This document shows positions 53,827 to 63,217 of a DNA stretch of 64,000 bases, piece by piece. A program made the position numbers and the translations under genes. The notes below the pieces were generated by a model. That model did no database searches. It saw only the letters and a program-made list of their open reading frames with translations, and was not told where the DNA came from. The stretch covers positions 62,001 to 126,000 of the forward strand of contig NZ_JAIVFX010000016.1 in assembly GCF_020829625.1 (NCBI RefSeq), written 5' to 3'. The stretch comes from Nostoc sp. XA010 (GTDB taxonomy: Bacteria; Cyanobacteriota; Cyanobacteriia; Cyanobacteriales; Nostocaceae). Within the stretch, counting starts at the first letter, position 1; each line of letters begins with the position of its first letter.

Positions 53827-55645
53827 CTTAAATTCCCGCTACTTACTTGCAGAGTTGAAGCAAAAAATCTACTAGGTAAATTATCGGAAAAATTGCAGTA
53901 TTCCATATTATAAATTCAACTAGTTCTGAACTGCAATTATTATTCAATAGAACCTATAAGAGTATGTCTATTCTAGGTTTTCAACAAATTATGTTTCATA
54001 GCACTACACTTCGTATAGTATTGTAAATGACATGTATTGCATTTAACCCAGACGAGCAAAGCAGATTGAATCTAGGGAATCAAAAAGTATCTATTTATAA
54101 CTGTTGCACTCAGATGCTTTCTTACAAACAAGCTTACAACATTTTGCTAAGTCTTATTTCTACCTTTAGTGGGAACATTTGGTAAACTTAGCTAAATCCG
54201 AATGCAAAATGTGCTGGTCCCAGATTATGCTAATTTGTGATCAAACTTATAAGCCAGTCACAATTATGACTAGTAGAGAAATTATTAGATAAAACAGCAC
54301 AATTAGAAAACCCTGGATCTCAACTTTAAGTTCCTATTCTTGTTTAACCCACTTTTTCATTTTCCCAATGAATGATTTAGTGCTAATAATAATTTTTTTC
54401 ATTATTATTACTCAGAATAACTTATAATCTTTTCCCCAACTTCCATCACAAGCATAAAGCTACTACTACCAAAGATATATAGACTAAGTTAAGTTTATTT
54501 GTGCTTATGAATACATTTTTTTGAACAAAAAGCTTCCCGACTTTTGTAATAAGTCGGAAATCTAAGCTTTTGGATTTTCACAAATCTATTAAAGAACTAT
54601 TTGGCATGAGCAAAAGGTAAGACTAATGGATATTAATAAGTTAGAACTATTTGTATAGGAAATTACATAATAACTTAACAATTATCCGCCTCTCTAGTTA
54701 GAGGATAAATCAAGCAATAAGCTGGTGTAATTTAAAAATGCGTAACAGCTTATCAACGCGCAAGTTATTAAGGAGTGATGGGTGAGGTGTAAATACTATA
54801 AAATCTCATCTCGTCACTTTTTTTATTTACTTCAGTTTACAGGGCTTATCCAGTAATTGAATTACACGACTCCCAACTCACTACTCCTGGTCTCAGTCGT
54901 AGTTTAAATAACTTAAATGGTGTAATGCACCGTCCAAAACCTTTGGCAATTTAGGGCTAAGTAAGTCAGTGCGAATAAATAAAACTATATTAAGTAATAT
55001 AAAATTATTGTCATCAATTTCTTAGTAAGGACTTCAGTCCTTTTTTTGGGACTAAAGTTATTACTACAAACCTTTAATTATTTACGCCGTTTTACTTAAA
55101 CATCCATAATTCGCCCTACATATACATATTTAGGTTTTTTCAAAAGTCAAATTTGATTGCTCTAGATAGATTAGTATCCATCCCGGAACGCATACACGTA
55201 CTTTTGTAAAAGTCACTTCATAAAAGTCAGCTTTTGTTAAAACTTTATATATTGTTGGTTGTAGTTCATTAAATATAATATTTATTAGCTAATTTACTGA
55301 AAATTGCGTTTTTCAAAAACTTCAGTAAAATTCTTATTTTAATAATAAAAAATACGACTAAATTATTAATACTTAGTGCTGACTTAATTGAGGAATAAAC
55401 GTCAATTATTTCAGGTGTATCTATTTGCAGGCTTTCTGTAAGATCAATTCCGTAATTCTAGGATAACCCCTCTCTTAAAAGAAAAGCAGAGTTTAGCTTT
55501 CCTTTACCTTATATGAAAGGTAACTGAAGGGGTTAAGTTTTTGTGAGTGAATCGATGTACTAAGCTGCGATTTATCGTAGAAATCACGGTTTTATTTCCA
55601 ACTGAGAACAAATACAACTTCTTGAAGCTTTTTTGACAAATCCCC
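53827..55645. other. 1.8-kb gene-free region
   Basis: This is the longest stretch without a gene in the window. All frames are broken. It contains a small hairpin CCGACTT-AAGTCGG near 54540 and the palindrome at 55026-55068. The composition is AT-rich throughout. It could hold small RNAs or decayed mobile DNA, but nothing is clear. Confidence 0.5.
55026..55068. repeat. Imperfect palindrome of the AGGACT family
   Basis: TAGTAAGGACTTCAGTCC pairs with GGGACTAAAGTTATTACTA across TTTTTTT. It is a degenerate relative of the perfect palindrome at 31891-31922. Confidence 0.55.
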
Positions 55646-55978
55646 ATGCGACAATATATTTTTAATCTGCTAATACTGGTATTAGGAACAAGCTCGACTT
55701 TCATCATTACTCCATCTCAAGCTGAAACTCCGGTAAAATATAACACCCAAAAGACTGATAATATTAGTTCCATATCTTCAAATTCACCTTCGGCTATCCA
55801 ATTGAGTGATTTTGCCAATTCTATTAATAGCAAATCACTTATCCTCTCTGAAGCAGCCAAGAACTCTTCTGGTACTAATGCCAATTTAGCTGATAATGCC
55901 AATTTAAATGCAACTAAGCCGAAGCTACGGGTTCCTATATTCAGCAGAATTTTTCCTACACCTTCGATGCAGCAATAA
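55646..55978 (+). CDS. Small secreted hypothetical protein
   Basis: 110 residues. A clear signal peptide (YIFNLLILVLGTSSTFII, cleavage after SQA) precedes a Ser/Asn/Lys-rich, low-complexity mature part with no fold I recognise, ending RVPIFSRIFPTPSMQQ. Probably exported to the periplasm or outer layers. It stands alone after the 1.8-kb gene-free region. Confidence 0.6.
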   Translation: MRQYIFNLLILVLGTSSTFIITPSQAETPVKYNTQKTDNISSISSNSPSAIQLSDFANSINSKSLILSEAAKNSSGTNANLADNANLNATKPKLRVPIFSRIFPTPSMQQ

Positions 55979-56361
55979 TTAGGGGCTAAATATTTAGTTT
56001 ACTAGTTTGTGATGTTAGAGGTAAATATTTTTACATTGAATACAAGCTTAATTAGTGAAAATACTAGTATACTGAGAGATTTTAATTTTTCTCTCTCACT
56101 TGTGTAGGACGAATGTCATTTATAGCGATTCTCGCTTGTATGCAACATACTTAGACCTCACTTCATTCCCCAACTCTTATAGGGTTGGGGAATGAAGTGA
56201 GGTCTACATTGCAATACGCTTGGGTTAAAGATTTTTGGTATTGATTTTAGCTATGTAGAGACGTTGCATTGCAACGTCTCTTGCATTGGATTTGGGGCTT
56301 AACTGAAATGTATTGGTCTCACTGAGAACCGCTATCTATGTGAGGCATACTCTGATTTGCT
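55979..56361. other. Interval with a long perfect hairpin
   Basis: 383 bases between the small secreted-protein gene and the 3' end of egtD. Apart from the 23-bp-arm palindrome at 56152-56206 nothing was recognised. Confidence 0.5.
56152..56206. repeat. Perfect 23-bp inverted repeat
   Basis: TAGACCTCACTTCATTCCCC continues to CAAC on the left (56152-56174), and the right arm 56184-56206 is its exact complement, around a nine-base loop. Its TAGACCTC ends are shared with the element at 660-783. It may also serve to end the egtD transcript. Confidence 0.7.
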
Positions 56362-57396
56362 TTATGCTTGCAGTTGACAGAGCAATAAACCAAACCATTG
56401 ATTTGGATCTGTCCACATTTGGAGAGGTAATAAACCCTGTGCGGTAAGTTGCTGCTTGATAATATTGAGATCAAATTTGCGGGAAATTTCGGTGAGGATA
56501 GTCTCACCTAGTGCAAAATTAACCTTGAGGTTAAGAGCGCGTAATTCTACAGTTTGCGATCGCAGGCTGCGTAAATGCATTTCTATTTGATGCTCATTTT
56601 CATTGTAAAATGCCCAGTGTTCAAACTGGGTGGTGTCAAAATTCCCCTCAAACTGTTGATTTAAATGCTCCAGCATATTGAGGTTAAATGCTGCCGTCAC
56701 TCCCTGGCTGTCGTTATAAGCTGGTTCTAAAATCTGTTTCGGCTTTCGTAAATCTATCCCCAACAAGAAATACTCACCTACTTGTAGGGCTTCTGTAATT
56801 TGAGAGAAGAATACATCACATTCATTAAGTGTAAGATTACCTAAACTGCTACCAATAAAACAAATCATCCTGCTGGGTAATTGCGTCGGTAAGAGTTTTG
56901 CAAGGGCTAATTCATAAGTTGCCGCTAAAGCATAAACTTGCAGTAAGGGATAATCTCTTAATAACTGCTTGGCGCTACTTTCCAATATACCTGCACACAC
57001 ATCAATTGGTAAGTAGTGCAGGGGATAGTCTAGCTGCTGGTAGGCATCTAGTAAAATGCGGGTTTTGGTAGAATTGCCACTGCCAAGTTCTACTAATTCA
57101 CAAGCGCCAGTTATCTTGGCAATTTCGCTAGCATACTGTTGTAAAATCGTTGTTTCTGTGCGTGTGAGATAATATTCTGGTAAATCACAGATTAGTTCAA
57201 ATAGCTCAGAACCACGGTCATCATAAAAGTAAGAGGGGGGTAGAGATTTAGATGTTTGAGTTAATCCCTTCACTACATCACTCCCAGTACTAGGTGCAAC
57301 TATTTGAGTTGCTCCTATCAAAGACTGCATCTGCAAGCGTTTTTCAACGGTGTTTTGAGAAGTAACGTTCCTGTTGAGAGCTTTAGATATCGACAT
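56362..57396 (-). CDS. egtD: L-histidine N-alpha-methyltransferase (ergothioneine synthesis)
   Basis: 344 residues of the EgtD family, which trimethylates histidine to hercynine using SAM. Hallmarks: SYFYDDRGSELFELICDLPEYYLTRTE, the SAM motif CELVELGSGNSTKTR, FIGSSLGNL, LLGIDLRKP, AAFNLNMLEHLNQQFEGNFD, and IEMHLRS near the substrate pocket. The length is near the family average. The usual partner egtB is not adjacent in this window, so a sulfoxide synthase must be elsewhere. A leader of about 40 polar residues precedes the conserved region. Confidence 0.92.
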   Translation of the reverse strand: MSISKALNRNVTSQNTVEKRLQMQSLIGATQIVAPSTGSDVVKGLTQTSKSLPPSYFYDDRGSELFELICDLPEYYLTRTETTILQQYASEIAKITGACELVELGSGNSTKTRILLDAYQQLDYPLHYLPIDVCAGILESSAKQLLRDYPLLQVYALAATYELALAKLLPTQLPSRMICFIGSSLGNLTLNECDVFFSQITEALQVGEYFLLGIDLRKPKQILEPAYNDSQGVTAAFNLNMLEHLNQQFEGNFDTTQFEHWAFYNENEHQIEMHLRSLRSQTVELRALNLKVNFALGETILTEISRKFDLNIIKQQLTAQGLLPLQMWTDPNQWFGLLLCQLQA

Positions 57397-57750
57397 TAAA
57401 CCTCCGTATGCTTGGCGTAATAGATTACCTGTAGTGGCAAACCTTTACTCTAATTAGTGAAACACATAGCCATAGCTAATAAAATCATGCTTGAGCAATA
57501 TTGCTCAAGCTTTAAAGGTATTTTTAGGGATTTCCTGATTCAAATGACAATATAGCGGTTCTCGTTTATGTGAGGTACATGGGGGGCACGGCAGTATCCG
57601 TGCCACTATGTCGTGTTGTTGAGACTTTGAACTCCAACTTCTATCCTTAAAACTCGGAACTTCATGCTCAGAACTATCTAAGCTTACCCTGAGAACTCGG
57701 ATGTTCTAAACTGGAACTACATTTAAAAATTAGATCGGAGGTAAGCAATA
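57397..57750. other. Interval upstream of egtD and the antitoxin gene
   Basis: 354 bases between divergent genes. It includes a short CTTGAGCAATATTGCTCAAG palindrome around 57490. No operator was identified, though an autoregulatory site for the toxin-antitoxin pair would be expected near 57720. Confidence 0.5.
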
Positions 57751-57966
57751 ATGCTACGAACCATTGAAGGAATTTATAAAAATGGCAAAATTGAACTAGC
57801 TCAAACACCACAAAATATTACTGAAAGCAGAGTCTTTGTTACTTTCTTAGAAACAAAACCCATGACTTGGCCAGAAACGATTATCCAACATCAAAGTATA
57901 GTAGAAAGTATCATTTTTGAGTCCTACGTAGACGAACTGCTACCACCTAACGAAATCGAGTTGTAA
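57751..57966 (+). CDS. Antitoxin-like protein of a VapBC-type pair
   Basis: 71 residues: TIEGIYKNGKIELAQTPQNI, then SRVFVTFLE, a short beta-rich N-terminus (AF2212-like antitoxin type) followed by a helix. These small cyanobacterial proteins commonly precede PIN-domain toxins. The stop overlaps the toxin start by one base (TAATG), so translation is coupled. GGAGG precedes the ATG. The toxin partner looks inactive, so the antitoxin may be a relic. Confidence 0.75.
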   Translation: MLRTIEGIYKNGKIELAQTPQNITESRVFVTFLETKPMTWPETIIQHQSIVESIIFESYVDELLPPNEIEL

Positions 57967-58543
57967 TGATGGGTTATTTACCCTATACCTGCGTAATTAG
58001 TGATTTTGTCAATGGAGAACGAAATACTCTCAAGCTATTAAAGTCTACTGTTCCTAGAGATATTTTTATTTCCTCATTAACAGTAATGGAGGTGAAGTAC
58101 GGATTAGCAATCAATCCCCAACGTGCCTTGAAAATTCAATCATTGATTGAAACATTATTAGGTTCGATTACAATTTTACCTTTTGGTATCGAAGAAGCAG
58201 AACTTGCTGCCAAAATTAGAAGTATTTTGAAAACAGCAGGTACTCCTATCGGTTCTTATGATGTGCTGATTGCAGCAACAGCACTAACTCACAATCATAT
58301 TGTTGTCAAAAGAGGCAGGGGAGCAGGGGGCAGGGAGCAAGGGAGAAAGCTGAGACGGAGCTTGTTACTCCGCCCCAGCAAGAGCGCCCTTTATGGCGGG
58401 GCTTTATACCCATGTTCCGCTCTGCTCCACGGCTTCGGGTAGGGCTTGCTCCCCCTGCTCCCTGCTAAGAGCCCCTCCGCTTCTTGGTAACATCTAATGT
58501 TCGAGAATTTCAAAGAGTACCCAGCTTGCAAATAGAGAATTGA
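57966..58543 (+). pseudogene. PIN-domain toxin gene (vapC), disrupted by an insertion
   Basis: The first 113 codons encode a PIN domain (TCVISDFVNGE, TVMEVKYGL, GSYDVLIAATALTHNHIVV). The frame then enters a GC-rich insert (58307-58488), but directly after it the missing C-terminus continues: VTSNVREFQRVPSLQIEN followed by TGA at 58541. Removing about 180 bases restores a normal VapC. In addition the first catalytic Asp, normally in LLDT, is Tyr here (LPYT). The ribonuclease is therefore almost surely dead. Confidence 0.85.
58307..58488. mobile_element. About 180-bp insertion inside vapC
   Basis: The insert has a left part rich in GGGAGCAGGGGGCAGGGAGC and a right part with CTCCCCCTGCTCCCTGCT, an inverted pair of STRR-type heptamer blocks. 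Its boundaries are set by the broken vapC frame. A possible GT duplication flanks it. It encodes no protein and looks like a MITE. Confidence 0.7.
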
Positions 58544-58566
58544 CGTTCTTATTAAATTACATATCA

Positions 58567-61500
58567 ATGTATTGGAAATGGGGCTTTAGACTATTAATTG
58601 TATTTTTAGGGCTATGGCTACTCCTAAATCTGGGTTCCCGCGTGGGAGCAGAGATTTTTTGGTTTCAGGAAGTTGGCTACCTCCAAGTATTTCTGTTGAG
58701 GGTGGTAACTCGTGGTATTTTGTGGGTAGTCGTGGCTGGGATAACTGCTGCCTATCTACTGCTAAACCTGGCTCTAGCACAACGGCTAAAATATCCCCAG
58801 TCGCTGAAGATTGAAGAAGTCCGGCGTGAGGAAGCACAACTGAGCAGTGAATTAAAAAATTTTCTCAGTCCTCATTATCCAAGAGGCAACGAAACCCGCA
58901 CACTTACGCCGCAACCCTTTAAACCTTTCAGATTGCGCTGGTTATTACCCCTATCTTTGGTACTGAGCTTGTTGATCGGGTTAATGCTGGCTCACTATGG
59001 TCAAATTGCTCTTTCTTACTGGCATCCTCCAGTTAATAAAGCTAGTCAACCCATTCTTAGCTTGTTCCGACTAGAGACAATTTGGCAGATATTGAGGCAG
59101 ATTTTCTCTCAAGTCTCGTATCTCGGTTTAATTGGGGGAGTAGCGATCGCAATCTTAATTTATCCCCAATTTTTATTAACTGCGATCGCACTTGTTTTCA
59201 GTCCAATTTTTGGGTTGATCCTATTCCAAAACTGGGCAAAGGTGCTGCAATATTTTCACCCCACCCTTTTCAACAGCACTGAGCCTTTATTTGGTCGAGA
59301 TATCAGCTTTTACGTATTTTCCTTACCCTTTTGGGAACTGCTAGAACTCTGGCTGATGGGATTATGTTTGTATGGCTTTATCGCTGTTACTCTCACTTAT
59401 CTCTTGTCGGCTGACAGTTTGAGTCAGGGGATTTTCCCTGGTTTTTCACCCCAGCAGCAGCGTCATTTATCCGGTATGGGTGGCTTGTTAATGCTGGTAG
59501 TGGCTTTTAGTTATTGGCTGAGTCGCTATGAACTGGTGTATTCTACCCGTGGAGTAAGTTATGGTGCCAGTTATACCGATGTGACAGCCCAGTTGCCAGC
59601 TTACACCGTCTTGTGCATCGTGGCAGTAGCGATCGCAACTTACCTACTTTGGCGAACATTTTTCTGGAAACCCAAATCTCAGTATCGTCGTTTAGTATTT
59701 TACGGATTAGGGGTTTATTTAGTACTAGTTGTAGCAGCTGATGTTGTTATACCTGCTGTGGTGCAATATTTAATTGTTCAACCTAATGAGTTGCAACGAG
59801 AGCAACCCTACATTCAGCGAACTATTGCTTTGACTCGCCAAGCATTCGATCTAGAGGCGATCGATGCCAGAACCTTCAACCCCCAAGGAACACTAACTGA
59901 AGCTGATATTCAAAAGAATGACTTGACAATTCGGAATATTCGCCTTTGGGATCAGCGGCCACTGTTACAAACTAACCGTCAACTGCAACAAATCCGGCCG
60001 TATTATCGGTTCCCCGATGCCGATATTGATCGGTATACTCTCAAAACAGATGTAACTTCACCCCGACTATCAGCCCCCCAAAAACCGCCAGAACCGGAGC
60101 AGCAAGCAGCTGAGCCAGCAGAACGGCGGCAGGTACTGATTGCCGCGCGAGAATTAGATTACAATGCTGTACCACAGGAAGCTCAAACATGGGTTAACCG
60201 TCATTTAATTTATACTCACGGTTTTGGGTTCACTGTTAGCCCAGTCAATACAGTTGGGCCGGGTGGGCTACCAGAATATTTTGTCAAAGATATTAGCGGT
60301 GATAGTAGCGCTCTCACAACTTCCAGTGAAGCCATTCGTGACAGTATTCCCATTGGGCAACCCCGAATTTATTACGGTGAAATAGCTAATACCTACGTGA
60401 TGACTGGCACAAGAGTTAGAGAGCTAGACTATCCCAGTGGTAGTGACAATGTTTACAACTCTTATGATGGTCTGGGTGGTGTTCAAATCGGTTCAGCATG
60501 GCGACGCTGGTTATTTGCCATGTATTTGAAAGATTGGCAAATGTTATTCACACGGGACTTTTTGCCTGAGACAAAGGTGTTGTTCCGGCGAAATGTGAAG
60601 CAACGTATTCAAGCGATCGCGCCTTTTCTCAAATTTGACAGCGACCCCTATTTAGTAGCTGCTGCTGCTAATCAAGATTTGCCAAGCAATCCCAGTTATC
60701 TTTACTGGATTGTTGATGCCTACACAACGAGCGATCGCTATCCTTACTCAGACACTGGTAGCGATGGTATCAACTACATTCGCAACTCAATCAAGGTAGT
60801 GATTGATGCCTATCACGGTAGTGTTAACTTTTATATTGCCGATCCAAGCGATCCAATCATTGCCACTTGGTCAGCGATATTTCCCAACATGTTTAAACCC
60901 CTCAGTACAATGCCAGTCAATCTCCGCAGTCATACGCGGTATCCGGTGGACTTCTTCAAAATTCAATCTGAGCGGTTGATGACCTACCACATGACCGATC
61001 CCCAGGTATTTTACAATCGGGAAGACCAGTGGCAAATCCCCAACGAAATCTATGGCAGTGAACCTCGTCCGCTAGAGCCGTACTATTTGATTACTAGTCT
61101 ACCCACTGTACCTTTTGAAGAGTTTATTCTACTTCTGCCTTATACTCCCAAACAACGGACTAATTTAATCGCTTGGTTAGCGGCGCGATCGGATGGCAAA
61201 AACTACGGTAAGCTGGTGCTATATGTCTTTCCTAAAGAACGCCTGCTTTACGGGCCAGAGCAAATCGAGGCGCGGATTAACCAAGATCCAGTAATTTCTC
61301 AGCAAATTTCCCTGTGGAATCGTCAGGGGTCGAGAGCTATTCAAGGTAATCTACTTGTAATTCCCATTGAGCAATCGCTGCTATACGTCGAGCCAATCTA
61401 TTTAGAAGCCACACAAAATAGTCTGCCAACTTTGGTGCGGGTAGTCGTGGCTTATGAAAACCGGATTGTCATGGCACAAACATTAGAACAAGCCTTGCAG

Positions 61501-61575
61501 GCAATTTTTAAACCAGAAGTTACACCAGCCCCAGCGATTATCCGTCCCTTTGAAGAAGCAGCCCCGCCTGGCTAA
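58567..61575 (+). CDS. UPF0182 family large membrane protein
   Basis: About 1002 residues. Seven or so transmembrane helices fill the first 320 residues (LLIVFLGLWLLLNLGSRVGA, LPLSLVLSLLIGLMLAHYG, and so on), followed by a large soluble domain with NTYVMTGTRVRELDYPSG, FLKFDSDPYLVAA and PNMFKPLSTMP. This is the COG1615/UPF0182 family, widespread in cyanobacteria and actinobacteria and of unknown function. The ATG at 58567 starts just before the first helix; a TTG at 58540 would overlap the broken vapC. Confidence 0.92.
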   Translation: MYWKWGFRLLIVFLGLWLLLNLGSRVGAEIFWFQEVGYLQVFLLRVVTRGILWVVVAGITAAYLLLNLALAQRLKYPQSLKIEEVRREEAQLSSELKNFLSPHYPRGNETRTLTPQPFKPFRLRWLLPLSLVLSLLIGLMLAHYGQIALSYWHPPVNKASQPILSLFRLETIWQILRQIFSQVSYLGLIGGVAIAILIYPQFLLTAIALVFSPIFGLILFQNWAKVLQYFHPTLFNSTEPLFGRDISFYVFSLPFWELLELWLMGLCLYGFIAVTLTYLLSADSLSQGIFPGFSPQQQRHLSGMGGLLMLVVAFSYWLSRYELVYSTRGVSYGASYTDVTAQLPAYTVLCIVAVAIATYLLWRTFFWKPKSQYRRLVFYGLGVYLVLVVAADVVIPAVVQYLIVQPNELQREQPYIQRTIALTRQAFDLEAIDARTFNPQGTLTEADIQKNDLTIRNIRLWDQRPLLQTNRQLQQIRPYYRFPDADIDRYTLKTDVTSPRLSAPQKPPEPEQQAAEPAERRQVLIAARELDYNAVPQEAQTWVNRHLIYTHGFGFTVSPVNTVGPGGLPEYFVKDISGDSSALTTSSEAIRDSIPIGQPRIYYGEIANTYVMTGTRVRELDYPSGSDNVYNSYDGLGGVQIGSAWRRWLFAMYLKDWQMLFTRDFLPETKVLFRRNVKQRIQAIAPFLKFDSDPYLVAAAANQDLPSNPSYLYWIVDAYTTSDRYPYSDTGSDGINYIRNSIKVVIDAYHGSVNFYIADPSDPIIATWSAIFPNMFKPLSTMPVNLRSHTRYPVDFFKIQSERLMTYHMTDPQVFYNREDQWQIPNEIYGSEPRPLEPYYLITSLPTVPFEEFILLLPYTPKQRTNLIAWLAARSDGKNYGKLVLYVFPKERLLYGPEQIEARINQDPVISQQISLWNRQGSRAIQGNLLVIPIEQSLLYVEPIYLEATQNSLPTLVRVVVAYENRIVMAQTLEQALQAIFKPEVTPAPAIIRPFEEAAPPG

Positions 61576-61684
61576 GGGATTATAAAACACATAGCAAGCG
61601 ACAGGGAGCGGTTGCCATTAACAAAATTTATTACAACAGACATAGTTTAATAGTTAAACATAATGTAATAGACACTAAAAGTTA

Positions 61685-61867
61685 ATGAACATGCTACAAA
61701 GTAACCAACTAGAAATCCGCCACATTAGTCCTAAAGTGAGGCAGTTGATTAAAATGTATGCCGATGTTAATAACTGTACGCAGTCTGAGATGTTGGAACG
61801 CATTATTTTGGAGTGGAACGCCCAACAAAGCGAGAGCGAACGACCGCCAGGAGATGAAGATGAATAG
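61685..61867 (+). CDS. Small ribbon-helix-helix-like protein
   Basis: 60 residues. EIRHISPKVRQLIKMYADVN then TQSEMLERIILEWN has the beta strand plus two helices expected of a CopG/Arc-type ribbon-helix-helix domain; the C-terminus is acidic and flexible. It could be a small DNA-binding regulator or an orphan antitoxin. No toxin gene follows on the same strand. A second Met at residue 3 is an alternative start. Confidence 0.6.
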   Translation: MNMLQSNQLEIRHISPKVRQLIKMYADVNNCTQSEMLERIILEWNAQQSESERPPGDEDE

Positions 61868-61924
61868 CTTTCTTGGACAATCTCTAATCAGCTTCTAGCG
61901 ATACACTTTGATGAATTTGGCTCT

Positions 61925-62392
61925 TTAGTTGGAGAAAAACTTTCTAGAAATTGGGTCTTGTTTGAGGGATTGAATAAAATCCCTCAAAGTCATCATGCTA
62001 CCTGTTAAAGTGAATTTAGGAGTGCCATTTTGAGCAACGATTCTTACTTCACCATCTTGGATCTGAATCTTATTTTTAATACTATCCCATAGAGTATCGA
62101 AGCTCTGATCATCGTTGCAACCATTGGCTTCAAGGAATCTTTGGCGGACTTCTGTTTTTAGCGCTAGTGCTTCTGCTGCTTGAGTCCGCGCCTCAAAGTG
62201 TTTAATTATATCTTCATAAGCACTTTCCCTCAAAGTTTTATTTTCAGCCTGAACTTGCTCTAACTGAGTTTTTATAGCTTGTAGTTGGGACGCTAAAGCG
62301 GCTGATTTCTGGTATTCAAGTTTTAAGGCTTGCTTTGCATTGGCTAACAAAGCTTTATAATCTAGCTGATCTTGATTTTTTTCGGATTGCAT
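61925..62392 (-). CDS. Coiled-coil hypothetical protein
   Basis: 155 residues. The first 85 form a strong coiled coil (LLANAKQALKLEYQKSAALA, then QLEQVQAENKTLRES). The C-terminal 70 (FLEANGCNDDQSFDTLWDSI, then TLTGSMMTLRDFIQSLKQDP) look like a small globular domain. I do not recognise the family; a few phage-like proteins have such a layout, but no phage gene is nearby. It lies 100 bases after a second unknown on the same strand. Confidence 0.65.
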   Translation of the reverse strand: MQSEKNQDQLDYKALLANAKQALKLEYQKSAALASQLQAIKTQLEQVQAENKTLRESAYEDIIKHFEARTQAAEALALKTEVRQRFLEANGCNDDQSFDTLWDSIKNKIQIQDGEVRIVAQNGTPKFTLTGSMMTLRDFIQSLKQDPISRKFFSN

Positions 62393-62496
62393 TTTTATCT
62401 CTTGATAAACAGATTTTCGTTGAAAAAATCTCGTCAGTTCTATTACAAAAACTGGCGAGAGTTTAGTAAATATTTTCTGTGTTATCTAAGTATTCC

Positions 62497-62799
62497 TTAT
62501 TGTACTAATAATGGTGTTTCCGAGTGAGGATTTTGCTGAATACTACTCAGACTAGAACTAATGTGGGAGCGGATAGCTTTTTCATAAACACTAGTCTGCT
62601 GATTACGTACCCCTACAGCTTGATATATTAAGTTAACTTCTGGGAATTCAGACCAATACATCAAGAAAATGTCTTTAGCTGGAGTAATAATTTCATAATT
62701 ATTCTCCTGTCTTTTCTTTCTAAGTTTACAATTATTTAGTTGTAATTTTTGTCTGAATAGTTGTTCAAATTCTGAAATTAAATCTGAAGTATTTTTCAT
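62497..62799 (-). CDS. Hypothetical protein
   Basis: 100 residues: a helical start (SDLISEFEQLFRQKLQLNN), then a strand region KDIFLMYWSEFPEVNLIYQA, and a Ser-rich end. No motif recognised. It is upstream of the coiled-coil gene on the same strand and may be transcribed with it. Confidence 0.5.
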   Translation of the reverse strand: MKNTSDLISEFEQLFRQKLQLNNCKLRKKRQENNYEIITPAKDIFLMYWSEFPEVNLIYQAVGVRNQQTSVYEKAIRSHISSSLSSIQQNPHSETPLLVQ

Positions 62800-63217
62800 G
62801 GTTTATACACGTTAAAACGTGTTGATGATGCAAAGACTATCTGGTGATATTACTAAGTATGACACTTCAGATACCTCTTACTATATAGTGTATCAGTTAT
62901 CGGGTATTTGAGGAGAGGATTCAGACGCAGGGTAATTCGTTGGCTCAGGCTCTGGTAGAAAAGAGGCTGTGCGATCGCTGCGACCTGTTGATTGCGATTT
63001 TACCTAGCACAACTCTGGTATTTATTCACTTATACTTACTACCAGTTTGGCGTAGATCCATATTCCTAGGTCGAAGCAAGCTATGCATAGCCTCTGGTAG
63101 AGAAGCGGCTTGCCCTGAGGCATCGCTGTTTCAGTGTAGCTAGTTAGCAGAGACACCCTATATAAAATCACACAGCTAAATCATATTCTCTTTAGAGCCT
63201 TAGGGGGCAATCAGTAC
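62800..63217. other. Gene-free interval
   Basis: About 420 bases before the 3' end of the invertase gene. A short open frame (62940-63143) has no ribosome site and poor composition, so I do not call it a gene. Confidence 0.45.

Noticed and set aside
54536..54562. Possible intrinsic terminator or small RNA end
   Set aside because: The seven-bp hairpin has no T-run and no gene or promoter upstream to which it could belong.
62940..63143. 67-residue frame before the invertase gene
   Set aside because: No start signal, poor composition and no recognisable motif.
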